64,000 nt of DNA from positions 5,952,001 through 6,016,000 of the forward strand of contig OX467092.1 of assembly GCA_950106755.1 (NCBI GenBank). The letters run 5' to 3'. How positions within the stretch are numbered: position 1 is the stretch's first letter; each line of letters opens with the position of its first letter. Positions 43,252-55,360 of this stretch are shown piece after piece. The notes under the pieces were generated by a model that worked only from the letters and a program-made list of their open reading frames with translations, was not told where the DNA came from and searched no databases. The DNA comes from Climacium dendroides (taxonomy: Eukaryota > Streptophyta > Bryopsida > Hypnales > Climaciaceae). The translations under genes and the position numbers were made by a program.

Positions 43252-45404
43252 ATGCAATTCCAATATTATTGCAATCAATGGTAGGTTTTGCTCCAAAATT
43301 CTCGCTTCATAAAGAATACAACAACTTATTATTTACCACATATTATCAAAGTTGAAAATTTCAACTTTGTATTTAAAATTAAGCAACCTCTACTTAATGA
43401 GGAGTATTTTAAAAATACAAAACCAATGATTTCAATTCAAAAGACAAGTTCTTACATTTGTTAGGCAAGGCTAAACAATTTTAAACCAAAGTGCTTTACT
43501 TTCATTTTAACAAAGGATTCTTTTCTAGTTTCGAAGAGACAGATTATTCTATTTATTATTCAAATTCCAATTTTTTTCAATAATTGCAATATATGACAAT
43601 TTTGGATGCTCAAATTTTATTTAAATTATGCATGGCAAACTATAGAAGTATGATTAATCCCTCCATACTAAAGAAATTTGGAAATAATCTAAATGATTGT
43701 GATCTAATATTAGACTTCTCCAATTTTTTGATATATTTGCTTTAAAGGAAGACTTATTAAACACTTTAGAAATTGTCTTTAAAGTTAAATTTGAAAAATG
43801 TTTCATAAACTTTTGCTTTTTGAATTTAGAAGCACTTTAATCAAAGTTGCTCTCCATCCCTCATTGTATCATTGAAGAAGAAAGAGCACAAGTACACAAT
43901 GTTATGTCTCAATGCAACAACACCTAATTGTAACCCTATTCTTGCCAAAAATGTACAACCTCTATTCATAAGAGAGTGGATACGTAAGTAGGTGCTCCTA
44001 CTTTCAATACTTTTGAAATTCATAGTTTATTCATACTATTTTCTAAAAATGCATTATAAAAGAATCTAGGATCTCCTTTCCACTATCAAAAAGGCCCTAT
44101 ACAATTTTTTTTAATATAATAACAAAAATCATGTTGAATTGTTTATTCAAACACATTCATGTATTGTTATCTTATTAGAGATTTCTATATTATTGTAAAA
44201 GGATCCCATGGTGAAAAATGATTTTGAAGAAATTGAAATGAATGCTAAGGTAGCTAACCTCTTTTTGATTAGCCATCCATTTTTGGTAGATAAGTTAGAT
44301 TGTCATGTTTTCGATCACTTGTGTTTTAGATGACAGCCCATACAATACAATACATTTGTATTGGGTGGTGTACATTGAAAGCATAAAATGATCACAAGAT
44401 GTACATTCGAAGCTACAATTATCACCTACATTAAAGCATGGTTGATTTTGTAATCAACTTGTAGTTGGAAATATGGTAACCTATATAATGAGAATAGGTT
44501 GAACAAAATCTTCACAAAAAAAAATTCTTGGTAATTTTTTTTGAAGAAAAAAATGTGAAAAAATATAAAATCCTTCTAAAATATATTTCTATAAACAAGA
44601 AAAATGGAGTCGGAACATTTTGCGTCTAATGGATGACATTGAATCTCTCCATGTAGGATAGAAGTGCAATTGTTCATCTTCCAAATTTTGTGGGAAAAGA
44701 AATGTCTTCTAATGAAAGCTTTTGCATTTTTTTGAAGCCAACAATTCACACTTTACTCAAACAGATGATTTCCACAGTGACCGGCTCATCGTTTAAGGGT
44801 AAACCTTTAAATGGACAGACAAATTAGTGATTGTGGAAATCATCCATTTTGATACCGTGGGAATCATTGGTCTAAAAAATTTCCCAAAGTATGCACTAAA
44901 AGTCAAAGTACTATAGAAGCATTGAAACAATACTGTTGCAATGGAGGGATACTTTCATGATGGTGTCCTACACTAAGAGATTCTCTCTCATCCATTAGTC
45001 ACCAAACGTCCACATGTCCCTTTTAAGGGTCAAGCCGTCAAGTGCATCAGAAAGGGGTCGGCTACCTTTCACTGTTTTTTTAACCAACTTTACTGACATT
45101 AATTCATTCTGTAGTTTGTTTTTTTAGTTTTTTTTCCCATTGGGAAAAAATATCAAATCACTCATCAACCAACTGACGAATTACACGCCTACCGAAATGT
45201 CACCGTAACGCCACGAGCAGAGGGGCGGCGGCAACAGTCCCGTCCAGCTACCACCCGGCAAGCCTCTGAAAAAATTCCCAGGAAATGCCTGCGAAAGTCT
45301 CTTGTCTGTACCTAATCATTTGATATTGTGCTTCGGGGCCTCACAAATCTGCAGCGCTTATCAATTTCAAAATCTACAGCTGATGGGTACACACCAGAAA
45401 CCGA

Positions 45405-45505
45405 AAGTCGGGGGGCCGGTGGAGCCTGCCGATCATCGGTGAGTCCCTTTTTCCAGGAGCGCCCGTTTCACCGATGGTCGGCAAGCTCCACCGCCCGCGA
45501 CTCCA
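45405..45505 (+). ncRNA. Hairpin with a stem of about 35 bp upstream of the F-box gene
   Basis: Arm 45407-45442 (AGTCGGGGGGCCGGTGGAGC and on to CATCGGTGA) pairs with arm 45469-45504 (TCACCGATGGTCGGCAAGCT and on to GCGACT) with only a few mismatches and one bulge; the loop is about 26 nt. Size and pairing suit a microRNA or other small-RNA precursor, or a tiny foldback repeat. There is no evidence that it is transcribed. Confidence 0.4.
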
Positions 45506-45885
45506 CATGGAAGCCCGTCTGAGAGTCTTCGGTGAGTCTTTGCTTTCGATCATCGTCAGGACACAAATATCCACGAAAAACCTCGTGATATTTCGGAGAA
45601 CAAACTGAATATCTGGCACCGACACACCGTCCTCGTCTTTGTCGGTTAACACGTGCTTCGTATCGAGTATGCTAGCCAATCGGACTCTGTTTTTTTGTCC
45701 CTTTTTTCTGAAACAAATGAAACGGTATTTCATTGCAAAAGGAAGCACTGAGAGCTCCGGCAATGTGAATCCAAAGACGCAGCAAGCCGCTGGGAATTCA
45801 CTCTCTCTCCAGATCTGAGTCCAATCGACCACTAATAGCTTGGATCGCAGATTTTGCGCTTGCTTCCGGTTGACGCATTCGCAGA

Positions 45886-47852
45886 ATGGCTCAAGTGGAG
45901 CTGCAGCCAAGGACTTCGAGACCGGTTGTCACTGTAAGTCTTCTGCTTTGGTCACTTTAATTCGTGCTTTGCATTAGACATGGATGGTCAGTGTTGAACA
46001 GATATCACAAGTGTCTAACTTGCGTGTGGAATTGAAATTGCCGTGACAGCATTGTTGAACATTCTGCTGAGACGATGAATTGACACAGGAAGACGGGCAG
46101 GGTGTCACCCCCCGGGGCATTATATTCCAGAATGAAACTTTACACCTCCCCCCACCCCCCTCCCCCCACCCCCAACTTTCTTGAAACAGAAAGTTTGGGG
46201 TGTGGGTAAAGATTCATGCTGGAATATAATACCCCGGGGGGTGACACCCTGCCGGTCTCCCTGTGTGAGAATGTTTAGATCTGTACTTTTGGGTTCGTGT
46301 ATAGGCTGAGACCTATTATCAGGATTCTAGGTTCGAATCCTCTTATTTGTCTTTGAGACGTAGTTCGGGTTGCCTTACGCATCGAAATTGACATAATGAG
46401 CCAAGGATAGTGTTCAGTACGAAAATATACGATGCCCGCAGAGATGAAAAGGGGCAAGCCAAAAAAATGCACTACCTCTTTCTGAAAAAAACCGTGTTTC
46501 CTTTGTATTTTACAAAAACATGGGTCTTTTTCAGAAAGTAACAGAGGTGTAGAAAATTTTCTTAGGAGTATGGCGCTTCATGATGTTGAAATTGTGTTTC
46601 CCTACAGATGTTACGAGAGTTGCCAACCTTCTTCACTTCCATGTTCCAAAAGAGCGAAGGAAGCCCGTCAGATCTCCCTACAAGCAAGGACAAACTGGAC
46701 TTGGACAATTTTCCTCCGGAAGTGAAGGGACATGTTTTGGATCACCTCAGTTATGAACAAATTGTGCAACTGAAGTCACTTTCCAAAGGCTGGAATTCTT
46801 TGATCCAAAGCGATGGGTTCCTTCAAGCTGTGTCACTGAAAGAGAATCCGTGGTTGACAGCATGCTATTTCTTCATCGAAAATGGAGTGTGGCAATGGGC
46901 AGGCTTTGATCCAAATTGGAATTCCAGTTTGGGTCAAAGCCTGCCCAGCAATGGTAAGTGGCGAAAGCTACCTCCTCTGACATTCCTGCCGTCCAATTGT
47001 GACCCAGACGTGGATTTGTTCAAGCAATTTCTGTTTTGTGCCCACGAGGGGCTGGTGTGCATGAATTTCTCCAAGTCGACACATGAGGAGCGGTTAATTG
47101 TCTTCAATCCTCTCACTCAACAATGGAAGGAGCTTCCTCCGTTGCTCCATCGGCGGAACCCTGTTTTGATGCACATGTATGTGGATCATTCCTCAAAAGC
47201 ATACCACATACTTATAGCAGGCAGTTCTGCATCAGGTGAAGAGAGTTTGTCCAGAATCACGGAATTATACGATTCTCGAACTGGGCAGTGGGAGAGAGTG
47301 GGGGATCTTCCTGGTCCATCGTTCGCATTGAATGAATATCAATCTGGTGTATTTAAAAATGGCAATATTTTTTGCATCGGATTTGTGGAGCTTGGTGATC
47401 AAACAGTGAAGGGCATCCTGGGATACAACATGGAAGAAGGAATTTGGTCGACGAGATGGACTGACCGAGGTTTGCCGATCTCTACCATTCTTCAGCTGGT
47501 GGAAAACAATGGCGAACTGTTTTTGTTCTCCGAGCGTGACAATGGCCCAGTTACCGAGCACTGGGTTGATAGAATTGAGTGGACTCCAAGTGAGGGAGAC
47601 TCTGAGGAGAAGAGAGATGCTTTCACGCTGGTGAATGTTTTGAAGAAGGAAAAGAGTGGAGGTCGGAGTTTGGAAGTGTATCCGGAATGTGCATTGGTTC
47701 CATTCAGTGAGTCGCAATTGTGCATCTACAACACCGTGGATCACAGTGGGGAGGTTTTTGATATTGGAGATCAAGAGAAGTGTGAAGCTCTTCCGCCCTT
47801 GCCTGAAGGATTTCGAGGAGACTTGGGTCTGTTCAGTTTGAATCCTGGATAA
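45886..47852 (+). CDS. F-box/kelch protein, two exons, 430 residues
   Basis: Exon 1 is 45886-45933 (ATG in a good context, 16 codons, then GTAAGT). Intron 45934-46607 ends TTTCCCTACAG. Exon 2 is 46608-47852 (414 codons and TAA). Exon 1 ends on a codon boundary, so M17 at 46608 could also start a shorter form. The F-box lies at about residues 45-88 (LDNFPPEVKGHVLDHLSYEQ and onward) and would recruit SKP1 of an SCF ubiquitin ligase. The kelch-type beta-propeller region follows (FNPLTQQWKELPPL; ELYDSRTGQWERVGDLPGPS; GILGYNMEEGIWSTRW) and should bind the substrate. No stop or frameshift; the length is usual for plant F-box/kelch proteins. The substrate is unknown. Decayed relatives stand at 5-355 and 30630-32055. 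Confidence 0.85.
46084..46265. mobile_element. 182-bp foldback element in the F-box gene intron
   Basis: The ends CACAGGAAGACGGGCAGGGT and the reverse complement of the right end (CACAGGGAGACCGGCAGGGT) are nearly identical, and pairing continues over about 60 bp. TGA flanks both sides (46081-46083, 46266-46268), and the homologous sequence at 464-466 has a single TGA and no insertion. The 3-bp duplication and CAC... ends recall CACTA-type elements, though CACTA itself is not present. Confidence 0.85.
46146..46173 (-). promoter_or_regulatory. G-quadruplex-type sequence in the loop of the foldback element
   Basis: The minus strand reads four G-runs of 5-6 bases separated by single T or A; the plus strand carries the matching C-runs. 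It lies between the two arms of the 182-bp element. Confidence 0.7.
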
Positions 47853-47990
47853 TTCGCAATTGAGCCAAGGTTCAGTAGCAAAGTTTAGCGAAAAGAACTG
47901 TTACTCCAGTCTGTAATGGAAAATGCCAATGTTATATCTCATAAATATTTGTGGTATTCATAATTTGAAGTATAGAGGGGCACTCCAAAA

Positions 47991-48000
47991 AATAAATAAA
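47991..48000 (+). promoter_or_regulatory. Possible polyadenylation signal of the F-box gene
   Basis: Overlapping AATAAATAAA about 140 bp after the stop codon at 47852. Confidence 0.45.
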
Positions 48001-51000
48001 TAATAAGACAAGGAGGTTTAGGTGAATCCTTTTGATCCACTAACGCCCCGGGGGACTAAAAGTGTCCTCACATAGCTTCAAGTTCAATTGGAGAATTTGC
48101 ACTCTCTTCTAGTGTGTATAGTAGTAAAATTTTCAGATCAATCCAAGATGCACTGATTTTTTTAAGCCAATTAAAGTTTAGAGATTGAATTTGAGTTCAC
48201 CAAACCCCATTTGAAGGTTGCAATTTTGGGGGCTTGTATCTCCTTCATCCAATGTCCAATGTTCATTTTCAATAAAATTTGTTGGATTATATTCCCCTTG
48301 TAGACTAGTTATTGTAATTGTGCTAAAATTTTCATGTCAATCCAAGTTGTTTTGAAAGTTTGGGAGCAATTCGATGTTCAAAATCTCAACATTTTTGGAT
48401 TTTAGTGAACTTCAACAATTCATTTCTTCTTCATATAGTGTTCATTTCAAATAATTTTTCAGAAAAGTTGTACATACTATTCTAGTTTGTGTGGTTAGAA
48501 TTTTATGTCAATCCAAGAAGAAATGAGCGACTAAGAAGCATTTTAGTAGAAAGAGGTTAAACCTTAGATGTGTTTTTTTGCAACTTTTCTTGCTATTTAT
48601 TGACATTTTGAAGCCTCTTATCTTAGCAAACACAATGAGTCAAATTCAATGATACTTTCTTTCACCAATGTGTTTGTATGGTGGTTTTGAATCACTTTAT
48701 TTTTTTTCATTTTAGTAGGTTTAGAAATCTAATTTTACCTCCAAATGTATTGCTAGGATAATTCCAACATCCTTTTTCAACAGTATTAAAATAGTATAAT
48801 CTTACAATCTATGTGGCCAAATAACTCCAAATTTGATTCATATCATCTACGATACACACTACAAGATTGTATGGTTGAAATTTCTATACCTTAAGATGAA
48901 GACATCCATTCCCATTCCCTATACCTAATTCCATCATGATGTACCAAGGGTACACATTTTCTTAGTAAGAATGTACTTTGTTGGTACATCATGACTCAAT
49001 TGGGTACAATGACATATTAGAATGGGTGTTTTCACCATAGTAACATTTAGATCTAGGGTGGAAAACAAGGAATTGAAGGTTCTTCAAAAATAGATGTAAA
49101 ATTTAAAAGTGCCAAATTCAATAAATAATGGAACAAATGCTCTAAGTACTCCAACATATAGACAATAGTAAGAAAAGAAGATTGATCAATTTTAAATTGG
49201 GTATCATTGTAGTATTGATTTTTAGTAGAATGAAATGGTCCCATCCATGTCAAATAGAATACAAATAGAAGTATGCAATTCTTTATTTGTTCATTTTTGA
49301 AGATACACAAGTAATAGAAGAGTTCTTGAAGCTTTAGTGGAAAGATTAACACCTCCAAGATATCTCCAATATTTCTCAAAAAATAATATATACAAGAATT
49401 CTTATAAATTTTCTTTTACCCCAAGGTCATTGATGCACTAATTAACCCTTAAAGGACATTTGAGGTCCTAGGGTGACCACCCAAACTTAGATTTCAAAAT
49501 CATTTTTTAATAACCATCATGTAGCTTATTCAATGACCAATCAATGATGAGCTTCCACCCTCTTCAAGGTCATGGCGGCAACCTCAAAGCCATTATTAAA
49601 AAAAATTTAATCAAACTTTCCAATGCAAAAATAACAAGTTTAAATTGAATGTGATTCAAAATTCCAAGACTTAGATTGACAGGTGCATTTTTTGGATACA
49701 ACATCAACAATGGCAAGGAAATTCACATGTAGTTGAGGGGTACTTCATACTATAGCGAAGGGTGAGAGGCTATCAACTTCTACCAATCCGATTGCAAGAA
49801 ATCAAGAATTTGGCAATCTCATTGGTGGAGATCAATGGCTTCTTGACCTTTGGCCATAGTGTCAAATGCTCTTGAGTTTTGTAGATTGGAATTTACTATA
49901 GATTTAACTATTGAGAAATTCCTATAGTTACAAGTTCGTTCGCAGGGAGGTATGGTTTACAACAGGTAATTCCTAAGGCAATCTATTAATCCAAGTTGTG
50001 CACAATTGAAGGATAAGGGGAAAATATTTCACATTGACCCAAACAATAGATCTAAACCATATTATAATTAAAATCAAGGCTGGAGACTTATCAATTGTAT
50101 GTCAATCTATCAATTCAGCTTTATTTGCTCACTTCTTCGTCAGCCTCACCAACCGGCTGGTATAGTCTCTATTGATTTCTTTTTTGCTTTCCACAATTGA
50201 TTGTTCTTTTCTTCTTTTATCAATGCTGCAGCTTCATTTTCCATGTTAATCTTATTAGCTTCAATTGATATTTGCTTATTATGATCTGCTCCTTTATACT
50301 CTGGCTTCAATTGTTGTTTAACAACAACCATAGGCCTATTGCAAATTTGCTTTCGATAATCATTCTTACAACGGAACTTACATTTGCTATTTTCTCTATG
50401 GAATCCATTCATTTTTACAGTCTCAATTCATTCACCATTGATAATACAATTAAAATTAATTACTATTTAACATCAATCCTCAATCACTTGATAACCATTT
50501 CTTAAAAAAAACCTGAATCTATAGATCTAACACTCAATCCAGATACAGCAGGTACAATCAATTCATTTCCATTTCAGCACATGCTCCATAGCAATAACAA
50601 AATTCAGACTATAGAATATTATCACAACATCCATCAACGCAGGCATCAATTGATTCAAACCACACAGAATTCAGCACACACTACCAATTGAATTCAATCA
50701 AACCATCACACAATAACTCCAAACTCCATTCAAATTAGCATTTCATTCCATTACAAATTTTTACAATTGTTTCCCATCTCTCACAATCTTGCTTCGATAA
50801 CATCAATTGACCCAGCACAACATACTACAACGACACCCCAAACTATAGAATTGCTACACTCTTCACCCGATCTCCTCACAATAGCAAACACGAAAACTAA
50901 CGCTATACTACTGGCTCACCACACAGGAGCTCTGGATTCCCTCTCCAGACTAAGAACAATTGGCTTTCCCCACGGAACTTCACCTGAACACCATAGCCAA

Positions 51001-51239
51001 CCACCTCAACCGCCAACACAATAGAATTCATCCATCTAATCCCCTTGAATCCCATCCATCTATTGGCCAAAACTATAGAAAATCTTCCTACCCGGGTAAT
51101 AGTCTATTGTTAACATTGTAACACTACTATCACTATAGAAAACGAGGTATTTAACCAAAAATTTAAAACTCTTCACAAATTCCCTATAGATTCTTAACTA
51201 CAAGTTTTGTTGAAGATTAGTAATTAACCTTAAACATCA
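48001..51239. other. No convincing gene; strand-skewed segment at 50.1-51.1 kb
   Basis: The AT-rich part (48.0-50.1 kb) includes TTAACCCTTAAAGGAC at about 49443, a stray end of the TTAACCC repeats. From about 50130 to 51060 the plus strand is poor in G and rich in C and A. A minus-strand frame at 50412-50146 (88 codons, Lys/Asn/Glu-rich with CKFRCKNDYRKQIC) could be a retroelement gag remnant, but no zinc knuckle consensus is present. Confidence 0.45.
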
Positions 51240-52083
51240 AGGCAAATGTTTGGTGTCCAATGAATGATAAAGAACAAAGAATTTTTTAGTATAGAACAAA
51301 AGTACAACTATTCATTTTTGGAATTTTGTTTGGAAAGGGGAGATCTTCTACAATACTTTGATTTCCAATGAATGCTTTGGAATTTTTTTAAATGGTCAAT
51401 GATTCCCCTAGTATCAAAATGGATGATTTCCATGATCACCAGTCTAATGTTTAAGGGTTAAAAAATTATAAATTTGATTTCAACCTACAATAATTTAAAA
51501 TAGAGACTTTCCTAAATTAGTTTCACAATTCACATCCACATATAAGGCATGATCAATGTAGCGAAAGACGGGCAAGCAACTCAAATGAAAGGGCCAACTT
51601 TTCCAATGATTTGCCTTTGTCCACTGATACCTAAATACTAGGCGGATTAAGGTAGCTAACCCCTTTCCAATCACCTAAGTAGTTCGGCATATCTATTATA
51701 TGGGTATGGTGAGGGATTTTTTTTTCCATTTATAGAAATAGATTTCGTAAGGATTTCATATTATTTCACATTTTCTTCTTCAAAAAGAAAATTACAATGA
51801 AATTTTTTGTGACGATTTTGTTCAACCTATTCTCATTATATAGGTCAATGTATTTCCAACCATAGGCTAATTACAAAATCGGCCATGCTTCAATGTAAGT
51901 GATAACTGTGACTTTCAATATACACCTTGTAATCATTGTATGCTTTCAATGTACACCACACGAACATTTGTGCTACATGAACAATCGTCTAAACCACAAG
52001 TGATTGGAAACACACAAGTGATTGGAAACACAGTAGCCTAACTAGTGAAAATGGGTGGTTGATTGGAAAGAGGTCAATTACTT

Positions 52084-53678
52084 TAGCTTACAACATAAGG
52101 TAAAACTGCTTGATACCACCATCCACCCAATTTTGCCACCCAATTTCGCCATCCAATTCTGCCACCTCTAGGATCCTCCCACCTCCCAATTGCATCAGTG
52201 GCCCATCTATTACTACTATCTTTACAACCCTTTATCTCGATGGCAATGCACTTGTGGAGTGTACACATCAACCCATGCTTTAACAAGAGTGTACTCATGC
52301 TTCAACAACGGTCTATTCACTATTTTGAAAAATCATAAAAAATTCACTTCTTGTCAGAATGTCTTCATTCTTTTTGCAATCGACTTCTCTCAAACTTTTC
52401 CAAAGTACCTAGATAGCAAATGTGTGTGGTAATGGCCAGTTCTACCTAAATCATAAGATACAGAGAAGCCAACCCTCATGAACATTAGAAACTGTCAGTT
52501 GCCACATGTTATCCAGAGATGCAAAGGATTGTATTTCAAATTGTACAGAGAGCATGATTGATCCCGTTTTCCAGTCGGTCAGTTCCGACGGGTATGAGAT
52601 GAGCCTTTGCACAGGCCACATGTGACTGAGGGCAAAGGCCACATGTGACTGAGGTTTGTCCTTGTCTTTTCGTTGTAAGGAACAGGGAACTGTCACATGC
52701 TTTTCCTGACCCAGCATGTCTTCCACATGACACTGTCGCGAGGGTACGATGAGAACGAGTTTGAGAATCCAATGTCTTGAATTCACATTTCACAATTCTT
52801 TCAAAATTGAGTTCAGCACTTTTTCTCAACGGAACTCAGTCTGAATAGATTAGTGCTTAAATTGACAAGAAAACTGTATAATTAGAGAAAACGTAGTATT
52901 CAATGCATGTATTCAATTTGGTATTCTATCTGACCTTGTAAGGCCACCTGGGGTCTGATTGAAGAATGTGAGCAGTTGCCGCTGGCAATGGAAAGTGGTG
53001 GAAATTCCCTCATAGTTGAGACATTCTGTATCCAAAATAAAATAATCGATGGACACGTAGCTTATTTTTCTAGTGTATAAGGCAACTTTGAGCTCCTGCC
53101 TCTTGATGAAAATTGCATGATCATATTGCATGGAAGTTGTAAATATCACCCTGCTCCTCTCATATTGCGTCCAGAGTCATGAATACAGTATATCGATCCC
53201 TCAGAATCCGAGTGAAGCAGTTACCGTCAATATACTTTGGCGCGGCTCGGCGCGGGCGGCCTGAAACCGGAATCTATACCTGCCTTGTCCTAGTTTGTGG
53301 CCTGAAATTAGACCTAAAGTTGTGTGAAGACATGTCACAGTTTTTGGCTGTTGGAATATCGCCAATTTGATGAATTTGATGTTATTCATAGCAGCAGAGG
53401 AAAAATGTGCAAGTAGACTGATTCCTCAGTATGCAAAAGAGCCGTAAGATTGCGTCACATAATTAGCAAGATGTATCAAATTCGCAATTTGTGGAAAAAT
53501 TCATCATCAAATTTTGTAGTACATTTGTGTAAAAAACAGGGAGCTCAAGGACCGGACCAGGGACCGGTCATGCACTGTGCCAACTGCAAAAAAACAGATA
53601 TGCTCAACGCCCAAGCTTGAGATCTGGGGCTTAAAAATCGCTTGAATAAACATCTTCAAAACAACCAGCTAAAGGATG
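52084..53678. other. No gene recognised
   Basis: The 52450-53400 part is less AT-rich and has several short frames on both strands without recognised domains. A short tandem copy (GGCCACATGTGACTGAGG) sits at about 52614 and 52637. Confidence 0.45.
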
Positions 53679-53963
53679 TATATGGGCAATTTCGTTAAAA
53701 TGGCGCTGTTCCGCTACTGTGTGGCAGTTTTGACGGTTCAGACCAGTCGATCTGAAATGTACAGCGTTCTTAGATGTCTGAAATCTATATCACTTTAGAT
53801 GTTTTAAATCTACATTTCTGTTAGATGTTATTTTTATAGTTCAAATCATACAATTTGAAATCTATACCTGTCTTAGATCTTAGTTGTCACTTTTACGATT
53901 CAAAGCCGGCGGTGTGAAAATGGCACATGGATATACCGCCATTTTAACGAAATTCCCCATGTA
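53679..53963 (-). mobile_element. Miniature element, family M1, copy B
   Basis: TATATGGGCAATTTCG to CGAAATTCCCCATGTA. In opposite orientation to copy A: its left interior (TTCCGCTACTGTGTGGCAGT) matches the right end of A, and its right interior (CCATGTGCCATTTTC reversed) matches the left end of A. Three palindrome sites start at 53739, 53842 and 53901. Confidence 0.85.
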
Positions 53964-54349
53964 CATTCCCATTCGTATGAAGAATCTCGATATGCTCGCT
54001 AGCCATTAAAACTGCAAAACAGAAGTCAGCACTAAGGCGTCACGTTAAACCTCCCCTATCGAGGACCAAGTATACTAAAGGAACCATGCAAGTTTGAAAC
54101 GGGCACCAAAAATTGAGACATATGTACATGAAGGTCCAAACTGTAGGAGTATGGATTTATGATTCAGAACGCGCTTTCTGAAAGGTGTCGATTATGGAAG
54201 GTGCCGAAGTACGTATTGGAACGAAATTGATGTTACAAATAGAAACCAAAAGTGGGCTGGAACTTGGAACTGTCCAAATGGAAGGTTTAAATGGTCACCA
54301 CATTGAATTGGATCGAAATTAATGCCGTTTATCCGCATGAGGTAACCAA
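53964..54349. other. No gene seen
   Basis: Short spacer without recognisable content. Confidence 0.4.
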
Positions 54350-55360
54350 ATCGAATCTCTGGTCGAGCGCGTGAGGCGAGCCCATCATCCAGCAGTACAA
54401 GCGCACAACAAACAAGACTAACACTTTTTGTCGCAAGACAAGCTTGTTTCACAAAGAAAGAAAAATTAATTAAATAAGCGGACACCAAACAAAACTCAAA
54501 ACCAAGAACTTGGACTATGCAATACACACCTTCCTTCCCAACCCACTTCCACCCACGCCTCCAGCCTAGCTACACTCAAAGCTTGCTTGGCATGATACAT
54601 ACTCTCACAGTTCGTTAGCATGATGCTATATGTTACACTCACACTTCCTTATCCAATCTATCAACGACTCTCACTGATTCTCATTCACAACAAACGGTTA
54701 GTTCCTTTTCAATAAATCCCGAGATCTGGGATCACCTAGCTAGATATGAGTATTTGAAAACCAACGAAGCATGCGAGAAAGAAGCCAATCGACAAACCTG
54801 AATATGAAAGTCAGTGCGCGTACAGTACCCCGCAGAGAACGGTGATGAGTTCGGCGTTCGCATCTAGTCGCACCTCACGCGAGCAGGGGGGACATTCAAA
54901 GGGGCAAAATAAACGCCCCAATTCCCGCAAACCAGAATTGTGCAAAGAGTCCGATGACAAAGATCAAGCGAGCGAGCTTTCTTCCTGCTCGACTCGTCGA
55001 TCGAAGTGCCCAGCTCGACATAAGATGCGACTAGACGCCAAAGCCTCCACCGAGGTTTGGAGAATCCAGCGAGACAGGAGCTTAGATTCGATTCTTCCGG
55101 GGATCGGAGAGCTTCCGCCGCAGCACCTTGCATGATCCCAGAACACAAGCCCAAATTAAATGACTGGACTGGCTGGGGCCAAACGCAATTTGTACTAGCT
55201 TGAATACACAGATCGATCTGAAGGGAGGGAAGGACAGACTGAATCCATGAGCGAGACTTCGCTGGTGAGGCTCACGAGGAATCGACTGGACACCCTGGAA
55301 CACCCTGGAACACCCTGGATACACACATGGAAATTCCCTGTGAACGAAATGTCCTCTCAA
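54350..55360. other. GC-richer island with unassigned open frames
   Basis: Frames at 54842-55135 (plus, 97 codons, starting MMSSAFASSRTSREQGGHS) and 55154-54864 (minus) overlap on opposite strands. Composition is gene-like but no domain was recognised, and which strand codes, if either, cannot be told. It may be a first exon or a promoter-proximal CpG-rich region. Confidence 0.35.
55291..55320 (+). repeat. 10-bp tandem repeat, three units
   Basis: CACCCTGGAA repeated at 55291, 55301 and 55311 (last unit ends T). Confidence 0.9.

Larger units (their letters stand above)
36716..44247. other. Gene-free AT-rich region filled with foldback repeats
   Basis: No open frame longer than about 100 codons and no coding homology. 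Recognisable contents are listed separately: foldback 37842-38242, elements 38294-39217 and 39534-39772, and repeat copies 40269-41138 and 42375-43251. The remainder is low-complexity AT-rich sequence. Confidence 0.6.
44248..52083. mobile_element. Possible 7.8-kb foldback/composite element enclosing the intact F-box gene
   Basis: The left arm (44248-44960) and the right arm (about 51240-52083) are inverted relative to each other: AGGTAGCTAACCTCTTTTT against AAGTAATTGACCTCTTTCC at the tips, then GGTGTACATTGAAAGCAT, TATATAATGAGAATAGGTTG and GGAAATCATCCATTTTGATA in the same order. TA precedes 44248 and follows 52083. Extra tip-like sequences near 45050-45072 and 51646 allow a second reading: two separate related elements in opposite orientation. 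No transposase. Confidence 0.4.

Noticed and set aside
45374..45910. 178-codon minus-strand frame overlapping exon 1 of the F-box gene
   Set aside because: It runs antisense through the leader, across the hairpin arms and across exon 1, with no recognised domain. The plus-strand exon with its splice donor explains the region better.
46310..46350. tRNA-like T-loop (GGTTCGAATCC) in the F-box gene intron
   Set aside because: The T-stem does not pair beyond three bases and no matching acceptor, D-arm or anticodon arm was found upstream.
50146..51024. Retrotransposon gag or LTR in the strand-skewed segment
   Set aside because: No zinc knuckle consensus, polymerase, primer-binding site or paired LTR could be seen.
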